Below, piece after piece: positions 1 to 8,498 of a DNA stretch of 44,713 nucleotides. The stretch's first letter is position 1. Every line of letters begins with the position of its first letter. Made by a program: the position numbers and the translations under genes. The stretch comes from Chloroflexota bacterium. GTDB lineage: Bacteria; Chloroflexota; Chloroflexia; Chloroflexales; Chloroflexaceae. The notes under the pieces are model-generated. The model was given only the letters and a program-made list of their open reading frames with translations, ran no database searches and was not told where the DNA came from. Where the stretch lies: the NCBI GenBank assembly GCA_030550625.1, contig JAUQOZ010000193.1:1-44713 (forward strand). Direction: 5' to 3'.

Positions 1-2
1 TA

Positions 3-623
3 CCGCGCATCTTCATCTCTGAGCTGCGCGTCGGCGATCTTTCGCCGGAAGCGGCGGCCATTATTCGCAGCTATACCGATGAAGTGACCGCTGATCCGGT
101 TGATGCGCTCGATTTGGATGATGCGGCGCAGGTGGATGACTTCCTGCACCGTCCGCTCTGGCGCTTGCCCACGTGGGCCGATTATCAACGCTTGGCCGCC
201 GAGAGTGAGTATGCCGCGTGGGTGATTTACAACCGCTACTACCTCAATCACTTTACGATCACGGTGCATAACTTGCCCGCCGGCTACAACACCATCGCCG
301 ATTTCAACGCCTTCCTTGAACGGCACGGCTTCAAGCTCAACGATGCCGGCGGCAAGATCAAGGTCAGCCCTGACGGCAAACTGTTGCAGTCGAGCACCGT
401 CGCCGAGATGATCTGGGCCGAATTTGCCGGCGGCGAGCGCCACCAGATCGCAGGGTCGTATGTGGAGTTTGCCGAACGGCGTCCGCTTGATGCCTTTGCC
501 CATCTGCCGCCGCACGAGCTGCGCCGCGAACATCGCCGCGAAGGATTTGAGGCCGGCAACGCCGATAAGATCTTCGAGAGCACCTACAGCGCGCAGACAG
601 CCAAACGTTCTGAGGAGCGTTAA
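3..623 (+). CDS. DUF1338 family protein (2-oxoadipate dioxygenase/decarboxylase-like), 3' part, truncated by window start
   Basis: Frame is open from base 3 (PRIFISELRVGDLSPEAAAIIRSYTDE...) into the listed 84..623 ORF; motif NHFTITVHNL...GFKLNDAGGKIKVSPDGKLLQSSTVAEMIWAEFAGG..HQIAGSYVEFAERR resembles DUF1338. Confidence 0.8.
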   Translation, partial: PRIFISELRVGDLSPEAAAIIRSYTDEVTADPVDALDLDDAAQVDDFLHRPLWRLPTWADYQRLAAESEYAAWVIYNRYYLNHFTITVHNLPAGYNTIADFNAFLERHGFKLNDAGGKIKVSPDGKLLQSSTVAEMIWAEFAGGERHQIAGSYVEFAERRPLDAFAHLPPHELRREHRREGFEAGNADKIFESTYSAQTAKRSEER

Positions 624-626
624 GTA

Positions 627-657
627 GGTAGGGGCAGAGCACTGCTCTGCCCCTACC
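627..657. terminator. Perfect 15-bp palindrome between convergent genes; likely bidirectional terminator
   Basis: ggtaggggcagagca-c-tgctctgcccctacc lies between the + DUF1338 stop and the - glutaredoxin stop. Confidence 0.6.
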
Positions 658-659
658 GA

Positions 660-911
660 TTACGCCAACTGGCTCAATTTCTCTTGCAAAGCCCGGTTCG
701 ATGGCTCCACCAAAATCGAACCATCGGGGAAGACGATCGTCGGCACACTCTGATTGCCGTTGTTGACCTTCACCACAAACTCGGCTGCGGCTGGATCGTG
801 TTCGATGTTGATGTAGGTGTACGGTGCGCCGTGCTGGTCAAGCACCCGCTGAGCGCGGCGGCAATCGGGGCACCAGTTGGTGCCGTAGACGACGATAGGT
901 TGCAGTGACAT
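660..911 (-). CDS. Glutaredoxin/mycoredoxin-like protein
   Basis: 83 aa; MSLQPIVVYGTNWCPDCRRAQRVLDQHGAPYTYINIEHDP...SVPTIVFPDG with CPDC motif and cis-Pro TVP-like segment. Confidence 0.88.
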   Translation of the reverse strand: MSLQPIVVYGTNWCPDCRRAQRVLDQHGAPYTYINIEHDPAAAEFVVKVNNGNQSVPTIVFPDGSILVEPSNRALQEKLSQLA

Positions 912-939
912 AGCCTCCTCACCAGATGTATTCCACGAA

Positions 940-964
940 TGAAGCCGCGTGAAGCGGCTTCATC
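940..964. terminator. 10-bp stem hairpin downstream of yceI
   Basis: atgaagccgc-gtgaa-gcggcttcat between yceI(-) and the glutaredoxin gene(-); no strong T-tract. Confidence 0.4.
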
Positions 965-1001
965 ATGAAGTATACCAGTATTTTGTGCGCCTGCTGTCGG
1001 T

Positions 1002-1550
1002 TTACGCTGCGACCGGCTCCTCTTGCGGCACCTGCTTGACAATCTCGATCTCGATCTCGATTGTCACCTCGTCGCCAACCAGTACGCCACCCGTCTCCAA
1101 CGCGACATTCCACGTCAGACCCCAATCTTTGCGGTTGATCTTGGTGCTGGCGCTGAAGCCGGCGCTGATCGTGCCCCACGGCGACTTCGATTGGCCGTTG
1201 TACTCGACCTCAAGCGTTACTTCACGGGTGACGCCGCGGATGGTCAGGTCGCCGATGATGCGGCCATGGCTGTCGTCAATGACCTCAATCCGCTTGCTGG
1301 TAAACGTGATCGTTGGGTAGTTAGCGACATCGAGGAAATCAGGTGACATCAGGTGGCCGTCGCGCCGCTCGTCGCGGGTGTCGATGCTGGTCGCGTCGAT
1401 GGTGACTTGTACCGACGAATTGGCCGGGTTCTGCTCATCAAAATTGACCGTGCCGTCAAACCGGCTAAAGCGGCCACGCACCTTCGAGATCATCATGTGG
1501 CGAACCGAGAAGGTAATCATCGAGTGTGAAGCGTCAATCACCCACGTCAT
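1002..1550 (-). CDS. YceI family protein
   Basis: 182 aa; MTWVIDASHSMITFSVRHMMISKVRGRFSRFDGTVNFDEQNPANSSVQVTIDATSIDTRDERRDGHLMSPDFLDVANYPTITFTSKRIE is a canonical YceI pattern. Confidence 0.95.
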   Translation of the reverse strand: MTWVIDASHSMITFSVRHMMISKVRGRFSRFDGTVNFDEQNPANSSVQVTIDATSIDTRDERRDGHLMSPDFLDVANYPTITFTSKRIEVIDDSHGRIIGDLTIRGVTREVTLEVEYNGQSKSPWGTISAGFSASTKINRKDWGLTWNVALETGGVLVGDEVTIEIEIEIVKQVPQEEPVAA

Positions 1551-1669
1551 ACGGTTGTTGCTCCTGTGAGATTCAGCATATCTTGTTCACGTAACCCAGC
1601 ATAACGGGTGCGCGTCAACACGAGCGTCAACAGGAGCGTGAACAGCGGGCAAGGGGTTTGAGAAATGAG

Positions 1670-1694
1670 AGAGACGGCCCAGCGGGCCGTCTCT
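1670..1694 (-). terminator. Hairpin terminator downstream of osmC-like gene
   Basis: agagacggccc-agc-gggccgtctct, perfect 11-bp stem, about 20 bp past the osmC-like stop, T-rich on the minus strand after the stem. Confidence 0.65.
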
Positions 1695-1714
1695 GCGCTG
1701 CTGGTTGGTACGCG

Positions 1715-2155
1715 CTAGTTTGCCTCATCCAACGACGGCACGATCTCGTAGCGGTAGCGAATATCCACCGTGGCGCCAAGCATGCGCCAGACCGGGCAAT
1801 AGCGGTCGCGTGACAACTCGATCGCGCGTTCGAGCGCCGCCGGATCGACCTCACCGGCGCAGCGGTAGACCAGCTCGATCTCGGTGTATGGCTTGGGATA
1901 CTCGTCGCCGCGCACGCCTTGCGCCCGTACTTCAAGGCCGGCAACTGGCTGGCGCTTCTTGCGCAAGATGCTGATGACGTCCATCGCTGAACAACCGGCC
2001 AACGCCATCAGTACCGTCTCCATCGGCGAAGGGCCGGCAAGATCAGTATTGCCTTCGTGCGGGCTATCGAGTTCGATCGGGCGGCCCGAATTGGCCACGG
2101 CGGTAAAATGGAGACCTTCGCGCAGGCGGACGCTGGCGTTAATGACTGCTCCCAT
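1715..2155 (-). CDS. OsmC family protein
   Basis: MGAVINASVRLREGLHFTAVANSGRPIELDSPHEGNTDLAGPSPMETVLMALAGCSAMDVISILRKKRQ...RYCPVWRML; PMETVLMALAGCSAMDV and RYCPV motifs. Start trimmed to ATG at 2155 from the longer ORF. Confidence 0.92.
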   Translation of the reverse strand: MGAVINASVRLREGLHFTAVANSGRPIELDSPHEGNTDLAGPSPMETVLMALAGCSAMDVISILRKKRQPVAGLEVRAQGVRGDEYPKPYTEIELVYRCAGEVDPAALERAIELSRDRYCPVWRMLGATVDIRYRYEIVPSLDEAN

Positions 2156-2288
2156 ACACAACCTCTCAAGGTAGGCGGCGAATTGGCAGGCAAACCGGCA
2201 TTGCCGCCGATCTTGCCGCTTCCAGTATAGCACTCCGGGTTATAATGCAAAAAGGGCAGGCCAAATGGCCGCAGGGAGAACAGGGCGT

Positions 2289-3464
2289 ATGGACTACGAT
2301 TACATCATTGCCGGCGCCGGCGCCGCCGGTCTCAGTCTGGCCTATCACCTTGGGCAGAGCGCACTGGCCGAACACTCGATCCTCTTGATTGACCCTAACC
2401 AAACGCGGCGGAATGATCGCACGTGGTGCTTTTGGGAAGTGGGCCGCGGCCCGTTTGAAGCGGTCGTGTCGCGGCGTTGGGATCATCTCTGGCTCTACGA
2501 TGAGCGCTGGTCGGCACGGCTAGCGATTGCGCCGTACCAGTACAAGTTGATACAGGGCATTGACTTTTACCGGTTTGTTGACGACTGGATGGCGAGCCGC
2601 CCGCAGATTACGCGCATACAGGGCAATGTCGAACGGTTTGTCGAGTTGCCTGATGGGGTGGCGGTGACGGTCGGCGGCAAGACCTACACCGCGCGGTTTG
2701 GTTTCAACAGCGTCTACCGGCCAACACCGGTGCCGCCCGGGTATCATGCGTGGTTGCAGCATTTTAAGGGGTGGGTGATCACAACCCCGCAACCGGTGTT
2801 CGACGCCGAAGCAGCCACCTTCATGGATTTTCGCATCCCGCAAGTGGGTGATGTGCGGTTTGGTTACGTCTTGCCGTTCGATGCCCATACTGCGCTGGTC
2901 GAGTACACGATCTTCTCGCCGCAACTGGTCAGCCAAGCCGAATACGAAGCCGGTTTACAGCAGTATATCGCCGAACAGTTAGGCATCGACCGCTACGAGA
3001 TCACGCACGTCGAATATGGCGTTATTCCGATGAGCGACGTGCCGTTGCCGCTGCGGCCCAGCCCGCACGTGCTCAATATCGGCACCGCCGGCGGGATGAG
3101 CAAGCCGTCCACTGGCTATACCTTCCAACGCATCCAGTGGCAGACGCGGCAAATCGTTGAGAGTTTGATCAAACACGGCCATCCGTTCTACCCGCAGCCG
3201 CGCTTTAACCGCCATGCGTGGATGGATAGCGTGCTGCTCAATGTGCTCGATGCCGGACGCACGCCGGGCCATCGCTTCTTCGCCAATCTGTTCCGCCACA
3301 ACCCGATCCAGCGCGTGCTGCGGTTCCTCGATGAAGAGACGACGCTTGCCGAGGATGTGGCGTTGATGGCGACGGTCGAAATTATGCCTTTTGCGATTGC
3401 GGCGCTCGCGGTGGCATGGGGCCGGATGAGCGCGCTGGGCCGGCGCGAATTGGAAATGGGTTGA
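2289..3464 (+). CDS. Lycopene cyclase (CrtY/CrtL-type flavoprotein)
   Basis: MDYDYIIAGAGAAGLSLAYHL dinucleotide-binding motif, DRTWCFWEVG, DFRIPQVGDVRFGYVLPFDAHTALVEYTIFS, GTAGGMSKPSTGYTFQRIQ; internal ATG at 2289 preferred to 2265. Confidence 0.88.
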   Translation: MDYDYIIAGAGAAGLSLAYHLGQSALAEHSILLIDPNQTRRNDRTWCFWEVGRGPFEAVVSRRWDHLWLYDERWSARLAIAPYQYKLIQGIDFYRFVDDWMASRPQITRIQGNVERFVELPDGVAVTVGGKTYTARFGFNSVYRPTPVPPGYHAWLQHFKGWVITTPQPVFDAEAATFMDFRIPQVGDVRFGYVLPFDAHTALVEYTIFSPQLVSQAEYEAGLQQYIAEQLGIDRYEITHVEYGVIPMSDVPLPLRPSPHVLNIGTAGGMSKPSTGYTFQRIQWQTRQIVESLIKHGHPFYPQPRFNRHAWMDSVLLNVLDAGRTPGHRFFANLFRHNPIQRVLRFLDEETTLAEDVALMATVEIMPFAIAALAVAWGRMSALGRRELEMG

Positions 3465-3496
3465 TCGGGAATAGAGTCGATTGCGTTGACAGCCTT

Positions 3497-3522
3497 GAGC
3501 GCCGCGCAAACGTGCGGCGCTC
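3497..3522 (+). terminator. Rho-independent terminator after lycopene cyclase gene
   Basis: gagcgccgc-gcaaacgt-gcggcgctc followed by tttagt, about 33 bp after the stop. Confidence 0.75.
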
Positions 3523-3684
3523 TTTAGTATTGGATTCTTGCCAATAAATTAAGGGTAATGTTGTCGCGAAAGATTCGCCAAAGGTTATTTTCCTTTCTCT
3601 TGCAAACGACATTGCATTTGGCTACTGTGCAACCAAGATATCAGCCCAGCGAGAGAGGAGACGCCTACGCCTACCTCTACTCCC

Positions 3685-4186
3685 ATGCTTGAATGGCAAG
3701 CGCATGCATCGCCGTTTCGCAATCGCAAGCTTCTCAAGCAGTGGGCCGTGATTTTGGCGGTGATGCATGGTTTGCCGATCTTGTGGCTCGTCTTCATTGG
3801 CGGCAAGCAAGCAGCAGGGTTCATGTTCCTCATTGGGCTCGCTGTCGCGGCGGTTTCGCTGACGGTGTTTGTGATCGCAGCGTGGCTGTCCGATCGGATG
3901 GGATACCGGTACTCATTTAGTTATGTTCAATGAAGGCGTGATGGCGCAGGTTGGCCTGCCGGCGAGCGCGACGCTACCGGTGGCGTGGAAGACGGGCCCC
4001 CAGCCAATATCGCTGTCGAACATCGTTGATGCCGTGCTCTGGAGGGATGTGCAATACACGGAGGTGGATGAACCATCGCGGCAAATTATGTTGCACCGCC
4101 GTGGCAGGGGGCCGTTTCTGCTCGCCTGCACTGCCGACAATGTTGACCGAGTGTACGCCTTTGTACGGTCGAAAACGTGCCGGTAG
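3685..4186 (+). pseudogene. First of three tandem membrane-protein paralogues, split by a probable +1 nt frameshift near 3919
   Basis: ORFs 3685..3933 (MLEWQAHASPFRNRKLLKQ...GYRYSF) and 3923..4186 (NEGVMAQVG...GPFLLACTADNVDRVYAFVRSKT) together match the 4284 and 4866 paralogues; removing one nt around agttatg restores GYRYSFVMFNEGV against GYEQYFQLDDEGV. Confidence 0.72.
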
Positions 4187-4283
4187 CGATGCGTGGCGCG
4201 CTAGGCCGCCTCACCGCCGGTAGTGATTGCAGTCCGGATCTATGCCCCATGACGCTGGACGGTTGTAGCAAGGGAAGGAATAT

Positions 4284-4826
4284 ATGAATTCGGCCACGCT
4301 GTTGCTGGAATGGAAGATTGATGCGTCGCCGTTCCGGAATCGGGTCGTGCTCCAGCAGATGGGGTTGGTGTTCGGCATTCCGATCGTGTTGGTTGGGATG
4401 TTTGTCGTTGCGATCACGGAGCAGAATCGGTGGCAAATCGCTGTGCAGGTCATGGCGATGACCGGTGGCGTGATACTGGGATTGTTGCTAGTGGTGATGT
4501 TCCTGTTCACCCTCGTGGGGTACGAGCAGTATTTTCAACTTGACGACGAGGGTGTGCAGGCGAAGGTCAGCGGGCGCACCAGCGCCTTTTTGAAACTGGT
4601 GCGGATTGGCTTGCTGTTCAGTGGCCGGCCCTCGGCAATGGGAGCCGGGCTCGTGATGCGCACCGGCGATGCGATTCGCTGGCACAATGTGACTAAGGTG
4701 GAAGTTCATGAACGGCAGCGCCAGATGACCCTCTACCGCAAAGGCGGGCCGCCGTTTCTGCTCGCTTGCAACGCCGACAATTTTGCGACGGTGCGCGAGA
4801 TTGTGCAGGCGAAAACGAGGACGTAG
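4284..4826 (+). CDS. Conserved hypothetical two-TM membrane protein with C-terminal soluble domain, paralogue 2
   Basis: MNSATLLLEWKIDASPFRNRVVLQQMG... two hydrophobic segments then GYEQYFQLDDEGVQ...PPFLLACNADNFATVREIVQAKT; clear similarity to the neighbouring ORFs. Confidence 0.8.
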   Translation: MNSATLLLEWKIDASPFRNRVVLQQMGLVFGIPIVLVGMFVVAITEQNRWQIAVQVMAMTGGVILGLLLVVMFLFTLVGYEQYFQLDDEGVQAKVSGRTSAFLKLVRIGLLFSGRPSAMGAGLVMRTGDAIRWHNVTKVEVHERQRQMTLYRKGGPPFLLACNADNFATVREIVQAKTRT

Positions 4827-4865
4827 AGATTTTGTTGTTACGCTAACGCACGCTTTGCTTAGAAA

Positions 4866-5417
4866 GTGTCACGTATGAATTCCCCTGCGGTTGCGCTCGA
4901 ATGGCAGGTTGATGCATCACCGTTTCGGAACCCGGCCATTTGGCGGCAAATGGCGCTGGTGTTTGGCGTCCCGATCCTATTGCTTGGCTTGTTGATCGCC
5001 ATTGTGACCGAACACGATCGCTGGCTCACCGCCTTGCGGGTGATCGGTATTGGCGCTGCTGCTGTACTGGGTTTGCTGTTGGTCGCGATGGTGCTGTTCA
5101 AGTTGCTTGGCTACCAGCAACATATTCAGCTTGACGAGACAGGCGTGCGATCTCAGGTCAGCGGTCGGGCGCCGGTCTTTATGAAGACGGCGCGAGCCAG
5201 ATCGCTCTTGAGCGGGCAGACTTCAGTGGCGGCTTCCGGGATGGCGGTGCGCACGAACTATGCGATCCGCTGGGGGCAGGTGTGGAAGGTGGACGTTGAC
5301 GAACAAAAGTACGAACTGTTCCTCTACCCTCCCAGCGGGCCGCCGTTGTTGCTGGCTTGCACCGCTGAGAATTTTGCGACGGTGCGCGAGATTGTGCAGG
5401 CGAAAACGGGGGCGTAG
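4866..5417 (+). CDS. Conserved hypothetical two-TM membrane protein with C-terminal soluble domain, paralogue 3
   Basis: MSRMNSPAVALEWQVDASPFRNPAIWRQMALVFGVPILLLG...PPLLLACTAENFATVREIVQAKTGA; paralogous to 4284..4826. Start may be at 4875. Confidence 0.8.
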   Translation: MSRMNSPAVALEWQVDASPFRNPAIWRQMALVFGVPILLLGLLIAIVTEHDRWLTALRVIGIGAAAVLGLLLVAMVLFKLLGYQQHIQLDETGVRSQVSGRAPVFMKTARARSLLSGQTSVAASGMAVRTNYAIRWGQVWKVDVDEQKYELFLYPPSGPPLLLACTAENFATVREIVQAKTGA

Positions 5418-5465
5418 GGGCAGATCACGCTCTGTCTTGGGGCCGAGCACGCTCTGCCCCTACGC
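5412..5465. terminator. Inverted repeat overlapping the paralogue-3 stop, between convergent genes
   Basis: gcgtaggggcaga (5412-5424) and tctgcccctacgc (5453-5465), same sequence family as the 627-657 palindrome. Confidence 0.5.
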
Positions 5466-5466
5466 C

Positions 5467-6585
5467 CTACGCCGGTGATAACACCGTTTCGATCACCTCG
5501 ATTGGCACATCGCTGCGCACGGTGACGTGCCCGATGGCGGTGGGCAACACCCAGCGCACCTTGCCGGCCTGCACCTTCTTGTCGCGAGTGATGAGCGCCA
5601 AAATCGCTTCGCGGTCAAGGTCTGCCGGCATTGCGGTAGCGAGGCCGTAAGCGGCGAGCAAGGCACGCTGCCGTTCGACCAGCTCTGGCGTACACATTCC
5701 GAGCGTGACCGCGATCCGCGCCGCGGCGTCCATGCCGATCGCGACGCATTCGCCGTGCAGCAGGCGGTAGCCAAGCAGTTGCTCGACCGCGTGGCCGATA
5801 GTGTGGCCGTAGTTGAGTGTAATCCGTTCGCCGCGCTCGAATTCGTCAATCGAGACGACTTCAACCTTCACTGCGACAGCGCGGGCGATGATGCCGGTGA
5901 GTTCGGCGGTCAACTCGGCGTCGCCGGCGTCCCACGCGGCGGGGTTGGCAGCGTGCCAGCCGCGCGCAGCGGCGAGGTCTTCGAGGGCGGCAAACAGACC
6001 GGCGTCGCGGATGACGCCATGCTTGATCACTTCGGCCCAACCGGCGCGTAACTCACGAGGGGGGAGCGTCGCCAGCAGGTTGGTGTCGGCCAGCACCAGC
6101 CGGGGTTGGTGAAAGGCGCCGATCAGGTTCTTGCCCAACGGATGGTTAATGCCGGTCTTGCCGCCGACGGCGGCATCGACCATCGCCAAGAGGGTGCTGG
6201 GCAGTTGCACCAACGCCACGCCACGCAAGACGGTCGCCGCGGCGAAGCCGGCCAGATCGCCGATCACGCCGCCACCCAGCGCCAACACGGCGTCGCGCCG
6301 CTCGATGCCGTTACCGATCATCCAATCGTAGAGCCGGTGCAGTTCGGTGAACGACTTGCTGTTTTCCCCTGACGGAACCGTGATGGTATGCACGCGGTAG
6401 CCGGCGGCGCGCAGGGTGGCCGCTGTCTGCTCGGCGACCGCCGCCAGATGCTCATCGGCGACCAGCCAGAGCGCGCCGCGCAAGCCAAGCTCGGCGAGCC
6501 GGTCAGCGAGGGTCGCCAACACGCCTGCGCCGGTGACGACCGGATATTGGGTGGTGCTGGTGGTGACGGTGAGGGTGGTTGTCAT
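5467..6585 (-). CDS. aroB: 3-dehydroquinate synthase
   Basis: 372 aa; PSGENSKSFTELHRLYDWMIGNGIERRDAVLALGGGVIGDLAGFAAATVLRGVALVQLPSTLLAMVDAAVGGKTGINHPLGKNLIGAFHQP and NYGHTIGHAVE are canonical AroB motifs. Confidence 0.97.
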   Translation of the reverse strand: MTTTLTVTTSTTQYPVVTGAGVLATLADRLAELGLRGALWLVADEHLAAVAEQTAATLRAAGYRVHTITVPSGENSKSFTELHRLYDWMIGNGIERRDAVLALGGGVIGDLAGFAAATVLRGVALVQLPSTLLAMVDAAVGGKTGINHPLGKNLIGAFHQPRLVLADTNLLATLPPRELRAGWAEVIKHGVIRDAGLFAALEDLAAARGWHAANPAAWDAGDAELTAELTGIIARAVAVKVEVVSIDEFERGERITLNYGHTIGHAVEQLLGYRLLHGECVAIGMDAAARIAVTLGMCTPELVERQRALLAAYGLATAMPADLDREAILALITRDKKVQAGKVRWVLPTAIGHVTVRSDVPIEVIETVLSPA

Positions 6586-6706
6586 CGTGATAGCCTTGGG
6601 TACACGGATCTACGTCTTGACGTTCGTCACGCTCAGGCGATGAGGCGAGCGTGAGCAAGGCTCAATCATACCATTCCTTGGCGAGCATGAGTATCGGGGA
6701 GGGGAG

Positions 6707-6756
6707 GCGGCAGTGAAACTGCCGCATGCCAAAGGCTAAGGCAGTTTCACTGCCGC
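6707..6756. repeat. 17-bp inverted repeat, each arm itself a small hairpin; probable terminator for the moeA-small ORF unit
   Basis: gcggcagtgaaactgcc (6707-6723) and ggcagtttcactgccgc (6740-6756); each arm contains ggcagt...actgcc. Confidence 0.6.
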
Positions 6757-6774
6757 ATTCCATACTAGCAATCG

Positions 6775-6909
6775 TTACTTCCGCCGCCGGTTATAGATGG
6801 TCATAATCACCGCGACCAGCAACAAGGCCAACCCCAGATAGGTCAACGGGCCGGGCCACGGTTCCGGCTCTTGCTGCAAGACACTGAGTAACACGACATA
6901 ATGTTCCAC
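6775..6909 (-). CDS. Small single-TM protein (44 aa, GTG start) immediately downstream of moeA; absent from the supplied ORF track
   Basis: Manual translation: (M)EHYVVLLSVLQQEPEPWPGPLTYLGLALLLVAVIMTIYNRRRK*; AAGGA 6 nt upstream of GTG, lying within the moeA stop region; TM segment followed by a basic tail. Confidence 0.6.
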   Translation of the reverse strand: MEHYVVLLSVLQQEPEPWPGPLTYLGLALLLVAVIMTIYNRRRK

Positions 6910-6912
6910 GGG

Positions 6913-8139
6913 TTATCCTTCGCTCAGGAGCGGGCCGGTGAGTAGCGCCGGCAGGACGCTGCCAACCGGATAGACCGTTTCGCCCGCGGGCACGAGCAGG
7001 AGTCCATTAGCCCCGCGCAGCGAGAGGATGCGCGAGCTGCCTTGGCCGCCGGTGCTGGTGGCGAAGAGCCGGCCTTGCCGGTAGGTGACGATAATACGCT
7101 GGTATTCGGGCCGGTCAGGGGCCGGGGTGATCGGGCTATCCAGCGTCACTTCGACGTGCGGGCGGAACGGTTTGGCGTCGCCTTGCAGCGCGCGTAGCGC
7201 CGGACGGACGAACACTTCAAACGAGACCAGTGACGAAACGGGGAACCCCGGCAGGCCAAAGACGAGCTTGCCGTTCACAGTGGCGAAGGTGGTGGGCTTG
7301 CCGGGTTTGAAGGCGATGCGGCCAAAGTGAACCGTGCCAAGTTCGGCGAGCAGAGGCTTGATCAGGTCACGGGTACCCATACTGACGCCGCCGCTAGTGA
7401 TCAAGACATCGGCCTGTTCGAGGCCGCGCAAGATGGCTTGGCGCTGCACGGTAATGTCATCGCGGGCAATGCCGAGCGAGATCGGCTCGCCGCCGGCCTC
7501 ACGCACAGCCGCCATCAGCGCGTAGCGGTTGCTATCGCGCACCGCGCCGCCGGGCCGCGTTTCACCCGGCTCGACCACCTCATCGCCGGTGGCAAGCACC
7601 GCCACTCGGGGCCGGCGATACACGCTGATGCGGGTCATGCCAAAGGTGGCGAGGATGCCGATGTCGGCTGCGCCGAGCGTCGTGCCGGCGGTGAGTGCGA
7701 TCTGGCCGCGCGCGACATCTTGCCCGATCACATGCACGTAGTCGCCGGGTTTCAGCTCGCGCTTGATAAAGAGCATCCCATCGCGCTCTTCGGTCAGCTC
7801 AACCGGGATCATTGCGTCGGCGCCGGGCGGCATCGGTGCGCCGGTCATGATCCGGGTCGCTTCGCCGGGGCCAAGCGCCACCGTCGTGTCGCCGCCGGCG
7901 GTCAATTCAGCCACCACGCGGCGCGGGGCGAGGCCATCGCTAGCGCGGAGGGCATAGCCGTCCATGGCCGCTTTGGGTACGTCAGGAATATCTTCCGGCG
8001 CGGCAATATCGGTGGCCAGCACCCGGCCCAGCGCGGTGAGCGCGTCAATTTCTTCGCTGCCCAGCGGTTGGGCATGCGCCATGATCATCGCGGTGGCGTC
8101 GGCGATGCTGACCATTGGGTATGGTGATTCACGGAGCAT
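6913..8139 (-). CDS. moeA: Molybdopterin molybdenumtransferase
   Basis: MLRESPYPMVSIADATAMIMAHAQPLGSEEIDALTALGRVLATDIAAPEDIPDVPKAAMDGYAL...RIMTGAPMPPGADAMIPVE...VAVLATGDEVVEPG...SGGVSMGTRDL...GLPGFPVSSLVSFEVFVRPALR. Upstream extension in the ORF track runs into repeat DNA. Confidence 0.95.
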   Translation of the reverse strand: MLRESPYPMVSIADATAMIMAHAQPLGSEEIDALTALGRVLATDIAAPEDIPDVPKAAMDGYALRASDGLAPRRVVAELTAGGDTTVALGPGEATRIMTGAPMPPGADAMIPVELTEERDGMLFIKRELKPGDYVHVIGQDVARGQIALTAGTTLGAADIGILATFGMTRISVYRRPRVAVLATGDEVVEPGETRPGGAVRDSNRYALMAAVREAGGEPISLGIARDDITVQRQAILRGLEQADVLITSGGVSMGTRDLIKPLLAELGTVHFGRIAFKPGKPTTFATVNGKLVFGLPGFPVSSLVSFEVFVRPALRALQGDAKPFRPHVEVTLDSPITPAPDRPEYQRIIVTYRQGRLFATSTGGQGSSRILSLRGANGLLLVPAGETVYPVGSVLPALLTGPLLSEG

Positions 8140-8162
8140 ATTAGACACAGTTGATCTCCTTG

Positions 8163-8495
8163 TTAGAGTTTTACCGCAGAGGGCGCAGAGAGCGCAGAGG
8201 GTAAGTGAGAACGGACAGGGCACACTTTTTTCCGTATTTTCTCAAACCTTTGCGCGCTCTGCGTTCTTTGCGCCTTTGCGTTTGATCCCTCTGCGCCTTT
8301 GGGTTGGCTCCCACCCCCGGCCCCTCCCCCGCTGGGGGAGGGGTGAATGTTACCGCAGGGGACGCAGAGGGCGATCCACATTCCCAACATCTTTGCGCCC
8401 TTTGCGGGCTTGGCGCCTTTGCGTTTGAATCCTTTGCAAGCTTTGCGCCTTTGCGTTTGAATCCTTTGCGCCCTCTGCGCCTTTGCTTCCCCTGC
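8163..8495. repeat. Mosaic intergenic low-complexity repeat (CTTTGCGCC/CTCTGCG units plus a CCCTCCCCCGCTGGGGGAGGG hairpin)
   Basis: Repeated ctttgcgcctttgcgtttgaatcctttgc units (two near-tandem copies about 8411-8477), ccgcagagggcgcagag units, and ggctcccacccccggcccctcccccgctgggggagggg at 8306-8343. Confidence 0.85.
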
Positions 8496-8498
8496 ACC

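Noticed and set aside
7327-8127. 266-aa plus-strand ORF antisense to moeA
   Set aside because: Lies fully inside the strongly supported moeA; His/Ala/Gly-rich translation with no recognisable domain, typical of high-GC antisense frames.
8163-8495. Possible CRISPR-like array of CTTTGCGCC units
   Set aside because: Units are short, irregular and contiguous, with no constant-length unique spacers and no cas genes; better described as low-complexity intergenic repeats.
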